This document shows, piece after piece, positions 43,319-51,958 of a DNA stretch of 64,000 nucleotides (position 1 is the stretch's first letter; every line of letters begins with the position of its first letter). This DNA is from Bog-473 sp963807675 (GTDB lineage: Bacteria > Actinomycetota > Acidimicrobiia > Acidimicrobiales > RAAP-2): the NCBI GenBank assembly GCA_963807675.1, contig CAWECP010000003.1, forward strand, positions 62,001 to 126,000, written 5' to 3'. Made by a program: the position numbers and the translations under genes. The notes beneath the pieces were generated by a model. That model saw only the letters and a program-made list of their open reading frames with translations, searched no databases and had not been told where the DNA came from.

Positions 43319-44557
43319 ATGTCTCGCACCGTCGCCGAAGTGACCCCCGTCGACCTCTCGGACTCCCGGTCCTTCGTGGCCGGCGTCCCCCACGCCTGGC
43401 TGGCCCACCTGCGCCGCCACGACCCGGTGCACTGGCAGGGCGAGCCGGGCGGACCCGGCTTCTGGGCCGTCACCCGCTACGCCGACTGCGTCACCGTGAA
43501 CCGGGACTACGAGCGCTTCAGCTCCGCCGCCAGGGGGACGATGCCCTTCGAGCTGGCGGAGGAGGAGATCGCCCAGCAGGGCCTGATGATGCTCAACATG
43601 GACCCCCCGCTCCACACCCGCTACCGCCGCCTGGTGAACAAGGGATTCACGCCGCGCATGGTGCGCGACCTCGAGGCGAGCATCCACCGCTCGACCGACG
43701 CCATCATCGACCAGGTGATCGAGCAGGGCGAGGCCGACTTCGTCACCGACCTCTCGGCCGAGCTGCCGCTCCAGGTCATCGCCGAGCTCCTCGGCGTGCC
43801 CCACGACGAGCGCCACAAAATGTTCGAGTGGTCCAACCGCATGGTGGGCAACGAGGATCCCGAGTACCAGGACCAGGCCTCCGAGGCCATGGACGCCGCC
43901 ATGGAGCTGTACGCCTACGCGGCCGAGCTGTTCGCCAAGAAGCGCGCCGAGCCCCACGGCGACCTCATGAGCGTGCTCACCACCGTCGAGGTCGACGGCG
44001 AGCAGCTGAGCGAGCTCGAGCTCGAGCTCTTCTTCCTCCTCCTCACCGTGGCGGGCAACGAGACCACCCGCAACCTCATGTCGGGCGCCATGCACGCCTT
44101 CTTCCAGCACCCCGACCAGTGGCAGCGCCTCGTGGCCGACCGCGAGCTGCTGCCCAGCGCCGTGGAGGAGATGCTGCGCTTCGTCACCCCGGTCATGAAC
44201 TTCCGCCGCACCGCCATGTGCGACCTCGAGCTGAGCGACACGGCCATCGCCGCCGGCGACAAGGTCGTCTTCTTCCACACCTCGGCCAACCGGGACGAGG
44301 ACGTCTTCACCGACCCCGACACCTTCGACATCGCCCGCGACCCCAACCCGCACATCGCCTTCGGTGGCGGCGGCCCCCACTTCTGTCTCGGGGCAAACCT
44401 GGCCCGCATGGAGATCCGGGTCATGTTCGAGCACCTGCTGGACCGGGTGCCCGACATCAGGGCGGCCGGCGACGCCCGGCGCCTACAGTCGCAGTTCATC
44501 AATGGCGTCAAGCACCTGCCCGTGGCCTTCACCCCCTCCGCCCGCGTCGGCTCCTGA
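43319..44557 (+). CDS. Cytochrome P450
   Basis: A 412-residue soluble bacterial P450 monooxygenase. The I-helix oxygen motif is VAGNETTRN, the K-helix ExxR lies in VEEMLRFV, and the haem loop is FGGGGPHFCLG with Cys356. The sequence style (MFEWSNRMVGNEDPEY) resembles actinobacterial P450s of the CYP125/142/268 kind that oxidise sterols or branched lipids, but the substrate is not proved. AGAGGAG lies upstream of ATG 43319. The promoter and palindrome just before it indicate repression, probably by the TetR protein encoded 28 bases downstream. No ferredoxin gene is adjacent. Confidence 0.95.
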   Translation: MSRTVAEVTPVDLSDSRSFVAGVPHAWLAHLRRHDPVHWQGEPGGPGFWAVTRYADCVTVNRDYERFSSAARGTMPFELAEEEIAQQGLMMLNMDPPLHTRYRRLVNKGFTPRMVRDLEASIHRSTDAIIDQVIEQGEADFVTDLSAELPLQVIAELLGVPHDERHKMFEWSNRMVGNEDPEYQDQASEAMDAAMELYAYAAELFAKKRAEPHGDLMSVLTTVEVDGEQLSELELELFFLLLTVAGNETTRNLMSGAMHAFFQHPDQWQRLVADRELLPSAVEEMLRFVTPVMNFRRTAMCDLELSDTAIAAGDKVVFFHTSANRDEDVFTDPDTFDIARDPNPHIAFGGGGPHFCLGANLARMEIRVMFEHLLDRVPDIRAAGDARRLQSQFINGVKHLPVAFTPSARVGS

Positions 44558-44585
44558 GCCGGTGGGCTGAGGCGAGCACCGCATC

Positions 44586-45209
44586 GTGGCCCGCCGCGCT
44601 CCCGACGCGCTGAAGGACGTCATTCGCGACTTCCGCCGCGACCAGATCCTCGACACGGCGCGCCGTCTCTTCGGCGACCGCGGCACCACCGAGGTCTCCA
44701 TGGACGAGATCGCCACCGAGGCGGGCGTGGCCCGCTCGACGGTGTACGTCTACTTCGCCAACCGGGACGAGCTGCTGCGCGCCTGCCTGCAGTCGATGTA
44801 CGACCGCATGAAGGACACCATCGCGGCCGTCACCGAGGTCGACGCCCCGCCCCCCGAGCGCCTACGCGGCCTCATGCTCGGCCTGCTGGAGCGCATCGAC
44901 GAGAGCCCGGCCTTCTTCCGCCTGGCCATGGCCACCCAGGCCACCGCCGGCGCCGCCGGCTCGGCCGCCGTGGGCGGCGCGCTCATGATGATCGGCCTCG
45001 ACATGATCCGCCTGCTCGAGGACCTGGTGCGCTCCGGCATGGCGTCGGGCGACTTCCGTGCCGACCTCGACCCGCCGCGCGCCATCAACCTCATCGGTCA
45101 GCAGGTCTACGGCGCGCTGTCCGTCCGCGCCGGCGAGCCCGACCCCATCCCGGCGGCCCGAGCGGCCGACGAGATGTGCGAGTTCGTCCTGCGCGGCATC
45201 GGGGCGTGA
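44586..45209 (+). CDS. TetR-family transcriptional regulator
   Basis: A 207-residue repressor. The N-terminal HTH shows ILDTARRLFGDRG, then VSMDEIATEAGVARSTVYVYFANRDELL. The rest is a helical ligand domain. The start is a GTG. It lies between the P450 and F420-type oxidoreductase genes, with its stop overlapping the next start. The perfect palindrome ahead of the P450 gene is the best candidate operator, which would make the whole run self-regulated by a lipid- or sterol-like inducer. Confidence 0.93.
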   Translation: MARRAPDALKDVIRDFRRDQILDTARRLFGDRGTTEVSMDEIATEAGVARSTVYVYFANRDELLRACLQSMYDRMKDTIAAVTEVDAPPPERLRGLMLGLLERIDESPAFFRLAMATQATAGAAGSAAVGGALMMIGLDMIRLLEDLVRSGMASGDFRADLDPPRAINLIGQQVYGALSVRAGEPDPIPAARAADEMCEFVLRGIGA

Positions 45210-46087
45210 GCGTGCAGTTCGACCTCTGGCTGCCCACGGCCAGCCCCATGACCACCCCCGAACTGCTCGACCTCGTCGCCGCCGGCGCCGAGCAGCGCGG
45301 CATCGGCACCATCTGGGTGGGCGAGCACGTCGTGTTGTTCCCCGAGTACCAGAGCCACTACCCCTACGCCGCCGACGGGCGCATCCCGGCCCCGCCCGGC
45401 AGCGGGCTCCTCGAGCCGCTCGTCACCCTCACGTACCTGGCCGCCCGGACCTCGACGGTGCGCCTCGGCACGGCCATGCTGCTGCTCCCGCAGCGCAACC
45501 CCGTCTACGTGGCCAAGGAGGTCTCGACGCTCGACTGGCTCTCGGGCGGCCGGGTCGACCTCGGCATCGGCGTGGGCTGGCTCGAGGAGGAGTTCGACGC
45601 GCTCAACGTGCCCTGGGCGCACCGGGGCCGGCGCACCGACGAGTACCTCGAGGTGCTGCGGACGCTGTGGGTCGACGACTCCTCCTCGTTCCACGGCGAG
45701 ACCTACGACCTCCCGCCCTGCGAGATGTTCCCCAAGCCCGTCCAGCAGCCCCACCCGCCCCTCCACATCGGCGGCGAAACGCCGGCCGCCCTGCGCCGCG
45801 CCGCCACGCGCGCCCAGGGCTGGCACACCTTCAACCGCTCCCCCGACGAGCTGGCCGCCGGTCTGGCCGAGCTCGATGTCCACCTCGAGGCGGCCGGGCG
45901 CACGCGGCGCGACCTGCACATCACCGTCTGCCCGTACTTCCACGCCCTGACCCCCGAGTGGGTGGACCGGTACGCCGAGGCCGGCGCCGACGCGGTCGCC
46001 GCGCTGTTCTTCGCCTTCACCCCCGACGACGTGGCCCGGGCCTTCGACGACCTGGAGGGCTGCCGGGAGGCGGCGACCCGCACCTGA
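45206..46087 (+). CDS. LLM-class F420-dependent oxidoreductase
   Basis: A 293-residue luciferase-like TIM-barrel enzyme. Features are FDLWLPTASP at the start, IWVGEHVVLFPEY, and LGIGVGWLEEEFDALNV, the usual glycine-rich phosphate loop of F420-dependent members (TIGR03619-like). It probably transfers hydride to or from F420H2. GTG 45206 overlaps the TetR stop (GTGA), so the two are coupled. With the P450 it suggests oxidation of a hydrophobic substrate. Confidence 0.92.
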   Translation: MSVQFDLWLPTASPMTTPELLDLVAAGAEQRGIGTIWVGEHVVLFPEYQSHYPYAADGRIPAPPGSGLLEPLVTLTYLAARTSTVRLGTAMLLLPQRNPVYVAKEVSTLDWLSGGRVDLGIGVGWLEEEFDALNVPWAHRGRRTDEYLEVLRTLWVDDSSSFHGETYDLPPCEMFPKPVQQPHPPLHIGGETPAALRRAATRAQGWHTFNRSPDELAAGLAELDVHLEAAGRTRRDLHITVCPYFHALTPEWVDRYAEAGADAVAALFFAFTPDDVARAFDDLEGCREAATRT

Positions 46088-46134
46088 GCCCGCCTGACCG
46101 GGGCCCCGCACGCCGCGCCCTACACTCGCCGGAC

Positions 46135-47749
46135 GTGGCGTCCCCCGACACTGCCGTCGGCGTGTTCACCGACACCGGGCCGTGGACGCTCGACCCGGCC
46201 TCGCTGAGCTGGCGGCACGGCCTGCCCGCGGTGCGGGCCGCCCTCACCGCCTCCATCCCCCGCCTGGTGCGGCCCGGCGCGTTGCCGCCGGGGGCGCGCC
46301 TGGTCACCACTCTGCGCCACCTCGGCCCCGCCCTGGGCCTGTGGTACCTCAAGGAGCGCAAGCGGGGCGGTGACGCCTCGGTCGAGGGGCTCTCGCACCG
46401 CCTGCGGGTGGCGGCCGAGCACTTGGGGCCGACCTACATCAAGCTGGGTCAGATCATCGCCTCGGGCGAGGGCATCTTCCCGCCGGCGCTGGTGGCCGAG
46501 TTCAAGTGGTGCCGGGACCAGGTGCCCGCCGAGCCGTGGCCGGTCGTCGAACGGGTCCTGACCGAAGAGCTGCGCCGCCCCATCGGCGACGTCTTCGCCC
46601 ACGTCGCGCACGCGCCGCTCGCCGCCGCCTCCATCGCCCAGGTGCACGCGGCCACGCTGCGCGACGGCACCGAGGTGGTGATCAAGGTGCAGCGCCCGTC
46701 CGTGGCCAAGCGAGTGCACCAGGACCTGGCCGTCATGGCCTGGCTGGCGCCGCACCTGGTCGGGCGCATCCCCGTCGCCGCGCTGGCCAACCCGCCCGCG
46801 CTCGTCGAGCTGTTCGCCGAGACGATCGTGGAGGAGCTCGACTTCCGCCTGGAGGCCGACAACATGCTCGACCTGGCCCTGGTCTACGCCGACCTGGGCC
46901 AGCGCGACTTCGTGATCCCGCGGCCGCACCCGACGCTGGTGACGCGCCGCATGCTCGTCATGGAGCGCCTCGACGGGTTCAACTACGGCGACGTGGAGGG
47001 CATGCACGCAGCCGGGATCGACACCGAGGCGGTCGTGCGCGCCGGCATGATCGGCTTCCTCGAGGGCTGCATGATGCACGGCATCTTCCACGGCGACCTG
47101 CACGCCGGGAACCTCTTCGTCCTTCCCTCGGGCAAAATCGCCCTGCTCGACTTCGGCATCACCGGGCGGCTGACCGAGGCCAAGCGCCTGGCCCTCCTGG
47201 CCCTCTTGGTCGGCGCCACCAACGCCGACATCCCGGCCCAGGTGGCCGCCATGCGCGACCTGGGCGCCTTTCCCGACGACGTCGACGTGCAGTACGTCAT
47301 CGACCAGCTCGGGCTCGACCGCCCGCCCGTCGACCCCACCGCCATGACGCCCGACGAGCTGGTGGCCGAGATGCAGCGTTCCATCAAGTCCCTGCTCGCC
47401 CTCGGCGCCCGCATGCCCAAGGAGCTCATGCTCTTCGTCAAGAACCTGATGTTCCTCGACGGCTCCATCGCCGCCCTCGCGCCCGACCTCGACCTCTTCG
47501 CCGAGGTCGAGGCGATCGCGCTCGATGTTCGCCACCAAGCACGGCGAGCGGATCATGACCCAGCTCGGACTCGAGCAGCAGGCCGACTGGGCGCCCGACC
47601 TCTCCAGCCTCAAGGCCGGGTTCGGCCTCGACGCCTCCCACCAGAGCCTGACCCACCGCGACATCCAGCAGCGCCGGGCCCAGGTGCGCGAGAAGTTCGA
47701 GGGGAACGACCGGTCCCCGCGCGGCCGGGGCAAGCGGACCGGCCCGTAG
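46135..47749 (+). CDS. UbiB/AarF (ABC1) kinase-like protein (3' frameshift)
   Basis: An atypical kinase of the UbiB family. It shows the KxGQ motif in YIKLGQIIASGEG, the Ala-rich loop AAASIAQVHA, the catalytic motif HGDLHAGNLF and the metal motif LLDFGITG. Bacterial UbiB supports quinone or lipid metabolism. The frame from GTG 46135 is intact to about 47520 and would then run on as Arg/Pro-rich nonsense to 47811. The next frame continues as MFATKHGERIMTQLGL and ends KRTGP at 47749, a likely true C-terminus. One extra base near 47520-47525 explains it. The kinase core is unaffected either way. No C-terminal membrane helices are visible. Confidence 0.87.
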
Positions 47750-47798
47750 CCAACGGTCGGCCACCCAAATCGGCAATACCACTAGATGTACTCAAGGT

Positions 47799-48041
47799 AT
47801 GTCCAAGGTGATGGTGTCCATCCCCGACGACCTGCTCCGTCAGATCGACGAAGAAGCCCGTCGGCGTTCGACCGGCCGCAGCGCGCTGCTGGCCGAGGCG
47901 GCTCGAAGCGAGCTCGCCCGGCCGCGCCCGGCCGCCGTAGCCGAGGCCATCGCCCGCTCTGAGGAACGCTTCCGCACCGCCGGTACCTTCGAGGCCGCCG
48001 CCTTGGTCAGGAGAGACCGGGACCAGGACCCTCCCGGGTGA
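47799..48041 (+). CDS. Ribbon-helix-helix antitoxin (CopG/VapB-like)
   Basis: An 80-residue protein. The first 45 residues form a ribbon-helix-helix: KVMVSIPDDLLRQIDEEARR, then STGRSALLAEAAR. The charged C-terminus would bind and neutralise a toxin. Its stop overlaps the GTG start of the PIN-domain gene, the standard antitoxin-first arrangement, and it should repress the pair. It is transcribed from a region with TATACT-like bases just after the UbiB-like gene. Confidence 0.88.
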   Translation: MSKVMVSIPDDLLRQIDEEARRRSTGRSALLAEAARSELARPRPAAVAEAIARSEERFRTAGTFEAAALVRRDRDQDPPG

Positions 48042-48475
48042 CGACCGTCCTGGTCGACACCTCGGTCCTCATCAAGTGGTTTCACCGGGAGGGGGAGTCC
48101 CAGATGTCCGAAGCGCGGGCCCTGCGCGACGCCACCGCCCGCGGTGACGTGCAGTCGCGGATCATCGACCTCGCGCTCTACGAAATGGGGAACGTCCTCC
48201 TGCGCTCACTCGGCTGGTCGGGCCCCGCTGTCGCCGACCAACTCACTGACATCGTCACCATCTGCGGTGCCCCCCTGGCCCTCGGTCTCGACTGGCATCG
48301 CCGGGCGGCGGTCGTCGCCCAGCAGTACGGACTGACGTTCTACGACGCCGCCTGGGCGGCCGCCGCCGAAGCCCTCGGCGTCGCCCTCGTCAGTGTGGAT
48401 GCCCAGCTGCTCGGGGCCGGCATCGCCGAGTCGCCCGTCGACGTGGCGCGGCACCTCCGGCTTCCTCTCCCCTGA
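48038..48475 (+). CDS. PIN-domain ribonuclease toxin (VapC-like)
   Basis: A 145-residue PIN-domain RNase. The acidic active site can be followed: Asp in VLVDTSVLIKWF, Glu in ALYEMGNVL, Asp in LTFYDAAWAAAAE and Asp in LVSVDAQLLG. VapC toxins cut tRNA or rRNA and stop translation; the RNA target here is unknown. The GTG start overlaps the antitoxin stop. All four acidic residues are present, so the toxin looks active. Confidence 0.9.
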   Translation: MTTVLVDTSVLIKWFHREGESQMSEARALRDATARGDVQSRIIDLALYEMGNVLLRSLGWSGPAVADQLTDIVTICGAPLALGLDWHRRAAVVAQQYGLTFYDAAWAAAAEALGVALVSVDAQLLGAGIAESPVDVARHLRLPLP

Positions 48476-48519
48476 CAACGTGCCTCACCGGCCGCTGCGA
48501 CTGGTGGGAAGCTGGGGTC

Positions 48520-48956
48520 ATGGCAACCATCCGCAGCCTCGAGCGGGCCGACCGGGACGACTGGCTGGCCCTCTGGGACGGTTACCTCGCCTTCTACCGG
48601 GCCGAGCTCCCCGAGGCGACCACCCGGGCCACCTTCGAGCGCCTGACGGGCGACGAGGCGGACCTGTTCGGCCTGCTGGCCGTCGACGAGGCCGGGCACG
48701 GCATCGGGCTGGCCCACTGCGTCGTGCATGCCTCGACCTTGTCCCGGCAGCCCAAGTGCTACCTCGAGGACCTGTTCGTCGCCCCGGCCGCGCGGGCGGC
48801 GACGTCGGGCGGGCCTTGCTCGAGGCGGTGAGGGCGGCCGCGGCCGCACGCGGCACCTCTCGCGTCTACTGGCACACCCAGCAGTACAACGGGCGCGCCC
48901 GCTCGCTCTACGACGTGGTGGGGCACCCCACCTCCTTCGTCGTCTACGAGATGTAG
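48520..48956 (+). pseudogene. GNAT-family N-acetyltransferase (frameshifted)
   Basis: About 146 residues split over two frames. From ATG 48520 the first frame gives the N-terminal half with YLEDLFVAPAAR. The other frame continues DVGRALLEAV, then GTSRVYWHTQQYNGRARSLY, and ends in FVVYEM, the acetyl-CoA-binding half. One missing G in the GGG run at 48794-48796 joins them as AARGGDVGRALLEAV, with the family's acetyl-CoA loop. The substrate is unknown. If uncorrected, the protein stops after about 103 residues without its cofactor site. Confidence 0.85.
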
Positions 48957-49025
48957 CGGCCTCCGGGGCGCGTGAGGCGGGTACGCCACCCGGGCCGATT
49001 GCGCACGACGCCCTAACGTGAGGAC

Positions 49026-49991
49026 ATGGAGCCCGCTCCCGAGCTCGCGCTCTTGATGGAGCGGATGTACCGGGTCTTCGCCACCTACGACTCCGAGACG
49101 TTCATCGACGGGGTCTCACGCCAACCCGGGGCGATGGTCATCGGCACCGCCCCCGACGAGTGGTGGGTGGGCCCCGACGCCATCGCCGCCACCATCCGGG
49201 TGCAATTCTCCGAAATGCCCGCGGCCCACTTCGAACCGGAGGAGACGCTCGCGTGGAAGGAGGGCACGGTCGGCTGGGTCGCCAGCCGCGCCCTCATGGT
49301 GATCGAGGGAATGCCTTCGATCATGACGCGGTCCACCCTGGTCCTACGCGAGGAGGGTGCGCACTGGCGCATCGTGCACTGGCACCTGTCCATGCCCGTC
49401 GCCAACGAGGAGTCCCTCGGGGTCGGACTCACGACCGCGGTGGAGGAGATCCTGGTCATGGTCCAGGACCAGCCCCCGCCGACCATGGCGATGGCTCCCA
49501 ACGGCATGGTGACGATCATGTTCACCGACATCGAGGGGTCGACCGCTCTCATGGAGTCCTTGGGCGAGGACCGCTGGCTGGAGCTGCTGGCATGGCACGA
49601 CGCCGCGGTGCGCCAGCAGACCGCGCTCTTCGGTGGCACGGTCGTCAAGGGACAGGGTGACGGGTTCATGCTCGCGTTCCCCGCGGCCGGCTCCGCCGCG
49701 GCGTGCGCGGCCGCGATTCAACGCTCCCTGAGCGCCGGGTGGACCGGGGTCCCGGTGGCGGTCCGGGTCGGGCTGCACAGCGGGAACGCCACGATCGAAG
49801 GCGGGGACTTCTTCGGCCGCACCGTCGTCATCGCCGCGCGCATCTCCGCCGCGGCGTCCGGTGGCGAGATCCTCGCCTCGCACGTCGTCCAGGAGGACCT
49901 GGCGGGAGCCCTTCCGCTCGGAGAGGCACGGTCCCTGGTCCTCAAGGGTCTCGACGGCCAGCACTCGGCGTTCCCCATCCTCTGGGGCTAG
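49026..49991 (+). CDS. SnoaL-like sensor fused to class III adenylyl/guanylyl cyclase
   Basis: A 321-residue cytoplasmic protein. Residues 1-130 form an NTF2/SnoaL-like domain (VGWVASRALMVIEGMP, then WRIVHWHLS). Residues about 155-320 are a class III nucleotide cyclase: metal Asp168 in IMFTDIEGSTAL, Lys208 and second metal Asp212 in VKGQGDGF, and a C-terminal RTVVIAARIS helix with the catalytic Arg but an altered Asn position. The metal residues are intact, so cAMP or cGMP synthesis is plausible, with the NTF2-like pocket as a ligand sensor. It stands alone before the methyltransferase gene. Confidence 0.9.
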   Translation: MEPAPELALLMERMYRVFATYDSETFIDGVSRQPGAMVIGTAPDEWWVGPDAIAATIRVQFSEMPAAHFEPEETLAWKEGTVGWVASRALMVIEGMPSIMTRSTLVLREEGAHWRIVHWHLSMPVANEESLGVGLTTAVEEILVMVQDQPPPTMAMAPNGMVTIMFTDIEGSTALMESLGEDRWLELLAWHDAAVRQQTALFGGTVVKGQGDGFMLAFPAAGSAAACAAAIQRSLSAGWTGVPVAVRVGLHSGNATIEGGDFFGRTVVIAARISAAASGGEILASHVVQEDLAGALPLGEARSLVLKGLDGQHSAFPILWG

Positions 49992-50151
49992 GAGGGTGAC
50001 CTGGTCCCCGGCTGGACGACGGACCGCGGGTTCGGGCCCCCGATGGTGCCGTCACACCCGTTCCGTAGGATGGCGACCATGACCCGCCGGAGCTGCGTGC
50101 GCCGCATCACGGCCCCGGCCCGGAGCGGCCGGTAGGGTTCGGCCGAGTCCC

Positions 50152-51594
50152 ATGCCGCCACGACGTCGCGCCGCGACTTCCACCTCCAACTTCGGTGTCG
50201 GGCGCCGCGAGTCACACGTGGCCGACGCCTTCTACGCGCGTTTCGAGGCGCCGGAGCTGAGCGCGGACGAGCACGTGAACCCGCACCCGCCGGGCGTCTC
50301 GTGCCTGTGCGGCGACGCCCGCCGGATGGATGCGGTGCAGGACGACTCGGTCGCTCTCGTCGTCACCTCACCGCCGTACTTCGCCGGCAAGCAGTACGAG
50401 GAGGAGCTCGACCGCCAGGGCGTGCCAGGCTCCTACATCGAGTACCTCGAACTGCTGCGCGACGTGTTCGCCGAGTGCAAGCGGGTGCTCGAGCCGGGTG
50501 GGCGCATCGCCGTCAACGTGGCCAACCTGGGCCGCAAGCCCTACCGCAGCCTCTCGGCCGACGTCATGGCCATCCTGCAGGACGACCTGCGTCTCCTGCC
50601 CCGCGGGGAGATCGTGTGGCAGAAGGGCGAGGGGGCGAGCGGATCGTGCGCCTGGGGCTCGTTCCGCTCGGCCGCCAACCCGGTCCTGCGCGACGTGACC
50701 GAGCGGGTCGTCGTGGCGTCCAAGGGCCGCTTCGGCCGGGCCCGCAGTCCGAAGGACCGCCGCCGCGACGGTCTGCCCCACGAAAGCACGATCGCGGCCG
50801 ATGACTTCATGAACCTCACCCTCGACGTGTGGGACGTGCCGCCGGAGAGCGCGCTGCGCGTGCAACACCCGGCCCCCTTCCCCGTGGAGCTACCGCAACG
50901 GTTGATGGAGCTCTACACGTACCGAGGCGACCTGGTGCTCGACCCCTTCTGCGGGTCCGGCTCGACGCTGCTGGCCGCCAGCCGCTGCGGCCGCGACGCC
51001 GTCGGTTACGACCTCGACCCGGCCTACGTGGACCTGACCCTGGCCCGGCTGGCCGGTGAGGAGGCCGTGGAAGCGCCGGATCGGTCTTTCCCCGCCGACA
51101 CATCCGACCCGTCCACCACCTCCGCCGCGGCCGGCGGCGACGGCGCCTCGGCCGCCAACTTGGCCCAGGACGCACTCGAGGAGGCCGGCTTCAGGTCCAT
51201 CCGGCCCAACCAGCGCCTGCGCGGTCTGGGTCTCGCCGTGAGCTTCATCGCCACCGACACCGAGGGACGCACCTGGTACTTCGACCTGGCCGGGTCGAAC
51301 TCGGCCTACCGAGGCGGCATGGCCAAGTCCGAGACGGTGTGGCGCGCGCTGGGGCGGGCCCACGTCATGGCGGCCACCGGGGTCGGTCCGCTGGTCGTGC
51401 TCACCACGCAGTTGCCCCGGAGCGGCACCGAGTCCGACCGGGCGCTGCGCGCGTCGGGGCCGGGCTCCATCTTCGACACCGTCGACCTCCTGTCCCCCGC
51501 CGCCCGCCGGCGACTGCGCCTGTACGCCGCCGGCCGCACCAGCCCGGTCGCCGGCTTCTGGTCCCGGAACGATCTCGCTCCCGGCGGCGTCTGA
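50152..51594 (+). CDS. Beta-class DNA methyltransferase with extra C-terminal domain
   Basis: A 480-residue site-specific DNA methyltransferase (N6-adenine or N4-cytosine). Catalytic motif IV TSPPYF (residues 72-77) comes before the S-adenosylmethionine motif I DPFCGSGST (264-272), the beta-class order. Residues about 320-480 form an added domain after a low-complexity linker, with WYFDLAGSNSAYRGGMAKSE, then VWRALGRA and LVVLTTQLPRSG. I think I have seen this domain in other actinobacterial methyltransferases, and it may be nuclease-like, but that is not proved. A small gene starts three bases after the stop, and a third gene follows; together they look like one cassette. Confidence 0.9.
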   Translation: MPPRRRAATSTSNFGVGRRESHVADAFYARFEAPELSADEHVNPHPPGVSCLCGDARRMDAVQDDSVALVVTSPPYFAGKQYEEELDRQGVPGSYIEYLELLRDVFAECKRVLEPGGRIAVNVANLGRKPYRSLSADVMAILQDDLRLLPRGEIVWQKGEGASGSCAWGSFRSAANPVLRDVTERVVVASKGRFGRARSPKDRRRDGLPHESTIAADDFMNLTLDVWDVPPESALRVQHPAPFPVELPQRLMELYTYRGDLVLDPFCGSGSTLLAASRCGRDAVGYDLDPAYVDLTLARLAGEEAVEAPDRSFPADTSDPSTTSAAAGGDGASAANLAQDALEEAGFRSIRPNQRLRGLGLAVSFIATDTEGRTWYFDLAGSNSAYRGGMAKSETVWRALGRAHVMAATGVGPLVVLTTQLPRSGTESDRALRASGPGSIFDTVDLLSPAARRRLRLYAAGRTSPVAGFWSRNDLAPGGV

Positions 51595-51597
51595 GCC

Positions 51598-51912
51598 GTG
51601 GGCGCGCTCGTCGCCTGCGCCGTGGTGCGCGACGACCCGCCCCGGGTCTTCGTGGCTGAGGACATGGAGACGCTGCACTGGGTCCTGGCCTGCCAGCTCG
51701 TGGCCACCACACCCGGTCGCGAGCTGCCGCCGGGTGAGCGCGCGTCACTGCGCCAGGCCCTGCGCGACCAGCTCTGGGGCGACGCCGTGTTCGCCTTCAT
51801 CGCCCGCACGGGCACGGCGGTCGACGTGTACGAGAGCACGGAACTGCATCTCGCCGCCGACGCCGTCGTCGGGCCGCTCGAGCTCCAGCTCACACCGCTA
51901 TTCACGGACTGA
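51598..51912 (+). CDS. Small protein in the methyltransferase cassette
   Basis: A 104-residue acidic protein with no recognised motif. It has an N-terminal strand (VGALVACAVVRDD), a helix with LHWVLACQLVATT, and a C-terminal half with AVFAFIARTGTAVDVYEST. The GTG start lies three bases after the methyltransferase stop, so it is probably cotranslated. Its place between the methyltransferase and the nuclease-like protein suggests an accessory or controller role, which is inference only. Confidence 0.65.
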   Translation: MGALVACAVVRDDPPRVFVAEDMETLHWVLACQLVATTPGRELPPGERASLRQALRDQLWGDAVFAFIARTGTAVDVYESTELHLAADAVVGPLELQLTPLFTD

Positions 51913-51958
51913 GCCGCCGTCCCGCTGAGCGCCGGGCCCGCCATGGAAGGATGCCTCC

